The notes under the pieces were generated by a model. The model was not told the origin of the DNA. It worked only from the letters and a program-made list of their open reading frames with translations, and made no database searches. The position numbers and the translations under genes were made by a program. DNA of 64,000 nt. Origin: Rhododendron vialii. Its lineage: Eukaryota > Streptophyta > Magnoliopsida > Ericales > Ericaceae. The DNA is taken from assembly GCF_030253575.1 (NCBI RefSeq), contig NC_080558.1:40817111-40881110 (forward strand), given 5' to 3'. Below, piece after piece: positions 60,001-64,000 of the stretch. Each line of letters starts with the position of its first letter. The stretch's first letter is position 1.

Positions 60001-63000
60001 AATGATGCAGGCCTATATTTCCCCAGCTGACCCCCATTGATTGGGACTTTAAGGCTTGGTTTGGTTTAATCCCAATCCACTATTTCTTATGTTACAAAAC
60101 TTTCTGTATTATCGATTCATAGGTTGCTTGCAGACTACAAAATCTGATCCGTGAAATACGAACTCAATGAAGGCGCAAGCAAAATTCTATTGAAGTAAAA
60201 ACTCAAAACTAAGGATGCATCCGCTAGGGGATAGGATAGGATTTAGTGACTTACTAACCATTAGAAGAAATGTGGACACAATTGCCCATCCTAACTCCAT
60301 TGAAAATTCTCCAGAAGCTAGTGGAAGATGAGGTTTATTCACCTAAAAACATACAGCAATAGCTTACTAGCAAGCAAAACATTACTAACATGTGAAGCCC
60401 ATTTGAACAAATCGAAATGTTGATCGCACAGAAAATTTTCGATTACCTTGTCTATATCAACATCAAACAGCTGATTAAGTCCGACCACATAGATGTTCAT
60501 TAGGACTGACGGCACTAATGCCTGCAATGTAAACGGAAGATGATCACAAAAATTTCACATCAAGTGAAACTAGTCTTATTTATCTACTAAAACTTGCCTT
60601 CAGTAGTCCCACAAAAAATTGGACGGAAATATCAGCAGTTGATTCCAAAGGTAGAAGAGAGACAGATGTTATTCCTATAAGCTGATCAAACAATGCGGGT
60701 ACAATGGTATAAGTCAACTTGAAGCAAACATCTTCTTACTCCACGGTTTAGTTCGGATGACAGTAATCTGGGAATGAGAAATTGGTTCAAGATTCCATAA
60801 TTCCAACGTTCAGAACGGATTGGAATCAAGAAGCAGATACCAGTTCGATCCAGAAATGGTGGGTTCTAATAAATTCGCAAAAAAGTTTCTGATAAATGAG
60901 ATATTTTGAAACACCAAAATGAAAATATTAACTCCTGGGTACAGAATCTCATCAACTGTAGATTACAGCCATCCAAACTTAACCTGTTGTTTTTCTCCCA
61001 GCAACTTTGACAGAACATACTCACAGTGCCAATAACAGTGTGTGGACGAGAAAATTGGTAGAAGGCGTTCAAGTTCTTGCATATATCACTTTGATTTGAT
61101 CCCGGATGATCGTCCTTCGGTGTTGTTGATGGATACTCATCTCCTGAGATGAAGCTTTCCAACGACTTTCTGCTTGCTTTAATCTCACTACTCGTGACAT
61201 TTACATGTAAATGAGTTAAAAATCTGAAGCAACGGCATCTGAAACGCTTCTTCAAGCTGTGGCTATATGTAATGTTTTGTATCTGCCTCACTGGGAGTTG
61301 AATTTGTGTAACAGAACCTGCTACAACAATCGAAGGATCACTAAACGGCAGCCATGGGAGTTCAAAAAAGATAGAAGACAACAAGATTGATAGCTTACTC
61401 AAAATAGACAAGACTACAAACCAGACTATCACCAATGGCCAAAAGTACTTAGAGCAAGTCCACCCGATGGTGCCAAAATGACTTTGCTGTAAGCCTGTAA
61501 CCATTTCTTGGTTTGCTCTAGTGTCAAAAAGTCAAAAAATTACAATGCTACTGCACTAGTTTGGTTTGATTCCATTTGGCGTAGTGCTGACTATTGCATT
61601 AAACTCATACCACTTTTCAATGCAAATCAGTTGGCTCAGAGAATGCGGGGGATTCGGCAAGCCAAAGTTGGTGCCAAATTCAGCACGCAGCAAAAGTTAA
61701 TGATGGGTGAACTTGAATGTTATCAAAGAATCTACCAAACCATGACTTTGGCAGCATAATGGCTCATCGGCTGACTTGCTCTTATACCGAAATTTTGGTT
61801 TTCCTGTAATTCTAGAGTTACAACATTTCCTATGGTTAGATAATTGGCATTCCCTTGGCCCTCTGTACCTTAAGTATGGGATAGGATGGCCTTTAATTTA
61901 GGAGGATCCCTTAGTGCAAAGGTCAGCTCTATAGTCCATAATGGGGGATGGAGATGGTGTTGCGGAAACTAAGGATCAAACCAGAAAAATCAGAACACAA
62001 ACACACACACAAACACAGAGACAAAGATTTACGTGGTTCCCCAAAATCGGGTACGTCCACGGGAGAGGGCCGACGAATTTCTATTATAGAGGAAGAGGAG
62101 GATTACAAAATCACTCAAACTCACACTCACTCATAGACTGATACAAATGCATACATATGCTGCTCTCAAACTCTCTCTGATTTTCAGATGCTCTATCATT
62201 CTCTTTTTGACAGAGCCTCCTAGGATGAGCTCGGCTCCCTCCCGAAGGAGGAGCTCTCACGCTGCTCTACTCTCTCTACACTACCTCACTCTCCTCTCTG
62301 GTCTCTCACTCAAGAGAGATACAAACCCCAAGCAGAGGACTCCAATTTATAGCCAAAACCTGGAGCCCTATTCATGAGCCACGAGAGGCTCATTTACTGC
62401 AATCCCATGCCTGGGATTTTCAAGATTTAGGCAAATCTTTTGAAGTCTACAAAGGCTGCCAAGGCTGCCATCTTTGACCAATGAGAGAATTGGAGCCACA
62501 CTTCAGCAGCCCATGTGCTGATTTCAACAGATGGCCTAGGAACAGAAATGTTATTGTCAAAGAAATCATGGATAAAACTGCTCCTGACTTGTTTCCCCAT
62601 GAAGGAAGAGAAGATACAGTTTTCTGGACTCTGACTATATACTACTGGTTGGTATTCTACTAAGTCAGCCTGGGAAGTGTTGCGATCCAAAGCCCCTGAA
62701 GTTGGTTGGTGGCCCATGCTATGGTACAAAAAGCATGTCCCAAGGCGGTCCTTCATTTTGTGGCTGGCTGTTCTTAATTGGGAGGCTATCTACCAAGGAT
62801 GGGTTGCATAATTGGGGGATTATAAACGACAGTAATTGTGTGTTGTGCCGTGGGGAAGTGGAATCTCATTCCCATTTGTTTTTTTGACTGTCCTTTCTCT
62901 TCTTCCGTTTGGTTATGGGTTAGAGCATGCTGTGGCAGCCTTCCAGCTAAATTCTGTGGGGATCTCTACACAGCGAGGGAGGTTCTATCAGGAATACATT

Positions 63001-63590
63001 GTTTAAACTCGGTTTAGCAGCGTCTATTTACCATCTTTGGAAGTCAAGAAACTATCCGAATTTTTCTACATTCGGGACATGACTCTGCTATTGTGGAAAA
63101 AACTGATTTTGGATGATGCAAAGAGTTGTACCAGCTCCTGGAAACATGAGATCAAATGCCCCGATAATCTCAGAGTTTGCCGCGATTGGGGGATTCCTAA
63201 TGCAGTTTTTCCTGTAATTCTTTTGTTAGTCTGGTTTAGCTAGGGCTTTTTCATATCCGCGATGTACCTAGTTGGCTTGGTTGTATTCCTTCTCAAGGCA
63301 ATCCTTGAGTTTTTTTTTGGACTTGGTCCCTTTATAAAATTTGCCTTTCTCCAAATAAAAAAATAAAAAAATTCGACATTGTATAGGGTACCATTAGAGG
63401 TTGTGCCCGTACACGACTCGAATGGCATAGGCCATGGAGTGTTGAGTCTGCAACATTAAGTTCTTCCCATGTAACCATATAAATAAAATAACAATTGAGA
63501 ATAACTGATAAAAGGAAAATTTTTCGGGAAAAAACACACCTTTATCTTGGACACAGGATTTCAGAGGGAGGACGAATGAACATGGTTGAA

Positions 63591-63594
<4 letters not shown>
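57072..63594 (-). CDS. Homogentisate prenyltransferase family (HGGT/HPT-like UbiA), 397 aa, 12 exons
   Basis: Exons in gene order: 63540-63594, 61025-61317, 60598-60681, 60447-60521, 60259-60342, 59889-59978, 58981-59082, 58800-58895, 58538-58609, 58243-58338, 57903-58007, 57072-57113. Phases join to 397 codons plus TGA. Residues 1 to about 90 look like a plastid transit peptide. [10 protein letters not shown] ends exon 2, the first Asp motif NQLFDVDID is at 160-168, [13 protein letters not shown] begins at 170, the second motif DIPDVDGD is at 294-301, and the C-terminus is [13 protein letters not shown]. This family joins homogentisate to phytyl or geranylgeranyl diphosphate in plastids (vitamin E); relatives prenylate flavonoids, coumarins and other phenolics. 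[10 protein letters not shown] (118-127) and [11 protein letters not shown] resemble HGGT more than HPT, so the substrate is uncertain. Introns 3 and 11 have GC donors. Intron 1 (2.2 kb) holds three transposon pieces. Exon 1 is the least certain part: it rests on phase, a good donor and its leader. Confidence 0.9.
61452..61781. mobile_element. PIF/Harbinger-type MITE in prenyltransferase intron 1
   Basis: GAGCAAGTCCACCCGATG and inverted GAGCAAGTCAGCCGATG are flanked by TTA (61449-61451 and 61782-61784). It supplies a spurious ATG upstream of exon 2 on the - strand. Confidence 0.85.
61958..62460 (+). mobile_element. LTR-like fragment in prenyltransferase intron 1
   Basis: It starts TGTTGCGGAAAC and about 75 bp later has TACGTGGTTCCCCAAAATCG and GTCCACGGGAGAG, like the pieces at 13664 and 23933. 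The right end is not recognisable. Confidence 0.5.
62477..63371 (+). mobile_element. LINE remnant (reverse transcriptase C-terminal zf-RVT region), frameshifted
   Basis: In different frames the + strand gives [28 protein letters not shown] with [12 protein letters not shown], then [10 protein letters not shown] with [16 protein letters not shown], and [10 protein letters not shown]. This is the order of the zinc-binding region (zf-RVT) at the C-terminus of plant L1-type reverse transcriptases. Several frameshifts and stops show it is dead. It ends in an A-rich tail at about 63354-63371. It is antisense to the prenyltransferase and lies in its first intron. The 5' end is approximate. Confidence 0.75.

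Positions 63595-63654
<60 letters not shown>
63595..63654 (-). repeat. CT and CA microsatellites abutting the prenyltransferase ATG
   Basis: On the sense (-) strand the tract reads GT, then about 20 GA units that run directly into the proposed ATG. It probably forms the 5' leader. Confidence 0.85.
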
Positions 63655-64000
63655 GAAACGCAATTAAGATGTTTGTGAATACGTACATGCATGGCGGCAG
63701 GTAGGCATTGCTTTGGTGTTCAAATTGGCACTTGCCAATGAATTCTCACACTTGGCTAATAATCCATGTTTTTGTACTTATCTATCAGCGGATTCTCTGC
63801 TTGCAGTTTCAAATTCAATTGCATGCGCACATATCTTCTACGACAACCGCTCATTTGAATGTAGCAGTAGCAATGGGTCAGGTTTGGGACTGGTTTTTCT
63901 TACGGGCCCTAGGTTGAAGCTCGAGGTATGGCCGCTTTAGGCCCCGAAAAAATTACGAATTTTACGGGTCCCTTCTCTTTGGTATCCATTACGAATTGTA
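63655..64000. other. Upstream region of the prenyltransferase gene
   Basis: Apart from CATGCATG at 63686 I see no assignable feature. Frames on the + strand at 63708-63940 faintly recall a LINE RNase H region but are too broken to call. Confidence 0.4.
63686..63693. promoter_or_regulatory. RY-type element CATGCATG upstream of the prenyltransferase gene
   Basis: A perfect CATGCATG palindrome lies about 92 bp upstream of the proposed start codon at 63594. RY elements bind B3-domain seed regulators (ABI3/FUS3/LEC2). It may lie in the promoter or in the leader, because the transcription start cannot be seen. Confidence 0.4.

Noticed and set aside
60866..61504. 212-codon - strand frame read as one protein
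   Set aside because: Only 61025-61317 is a real exon (prenyltransferase exon 2). The upstream Met lies in a MITE and the downstream part is intron 2.
63708..63940. LINE RNase H-like frames
   Set aside because: The resemblance is faint, spread over several frames, and has no catalytic motif that I could place.

Overview
The window is nuclear DNA of a flowering plant, most likely a eudicot. It is AT-rich, its genes carry plant-type introns, CT/GA microsatellites lie close to the start codons, and it is packed with short inverted-repeat transposons (MITEs), LTR and LINE/SINE remnants. I cannot name the species. I found no tRNA, rRNA, CRISPR or prokaryotic feature.

Five gene loci can be supported. 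On the + strand are a divergent tetraspanin-like gene (12744-15675, two exons, probably damaged) and a complete ten-exon receptor-like kinase (40877-45759, 440 aa). On the - strand are a single-exon PNRC-type small proline-rich protein (19181-19666, 161 aa), the ribosomal protein eL39 gene (52378-52714, 51 aa in three exons) and a complete twelve-exon homogentisate prenyltransferase family gene (57072-63594, 397 aa). I assembled the multi-exon models by hand from splice sites, reading phase and family motifs; most of their exons are too short to show up as long open reading frames. The genes look functionally unrelated, as is normal in plants: signalling, mRNA turnover, translation and plastid tocochromanol-type metabolism.

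Layout: 1-12.6 kb is gene-free and full of MITEs, including two inserted back to back at 2674-3399. 12.7-15.7 kb holds the tetraspanin-like locus with repeats in its intron. 15.7-20 kb holds the PNRC gene and its flank. 20-40.7 kb is a repeat zone: Tourist-like and Mutator-like MITEs, three clustered foldback elements, two probable solo LTRs (23933-24864 and 30208-33353), a cluster of tiny poly(A) insertions beside a truncated LINE (28608-29043), and two sister hAT-like elements side by side (37693-40688). The kinase starts about 190 bp beyond the second of these. 45.8-52.3 kb is gene-poor and holds a 930-bp Mutator-like element. eL39 follows, with a classical ribosomal-protein promoter. A 20-bp-unit array arranged as a large palindrome lies at 56272-56528. 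The prenyltransferase closes the window; its first intron is swollen by a LINE remnant, an LTR-like piece and a MITE.

The strongest leads are the 20-bp inverted tandem array, the prenyltransferase gene with two GC-AG introns, the paired hAT-like elements next to the kinase promoter, the ultra-short poly(A) insertions with target duplications, and a set of foldback MITEs that share one internal stem although their termini differ.
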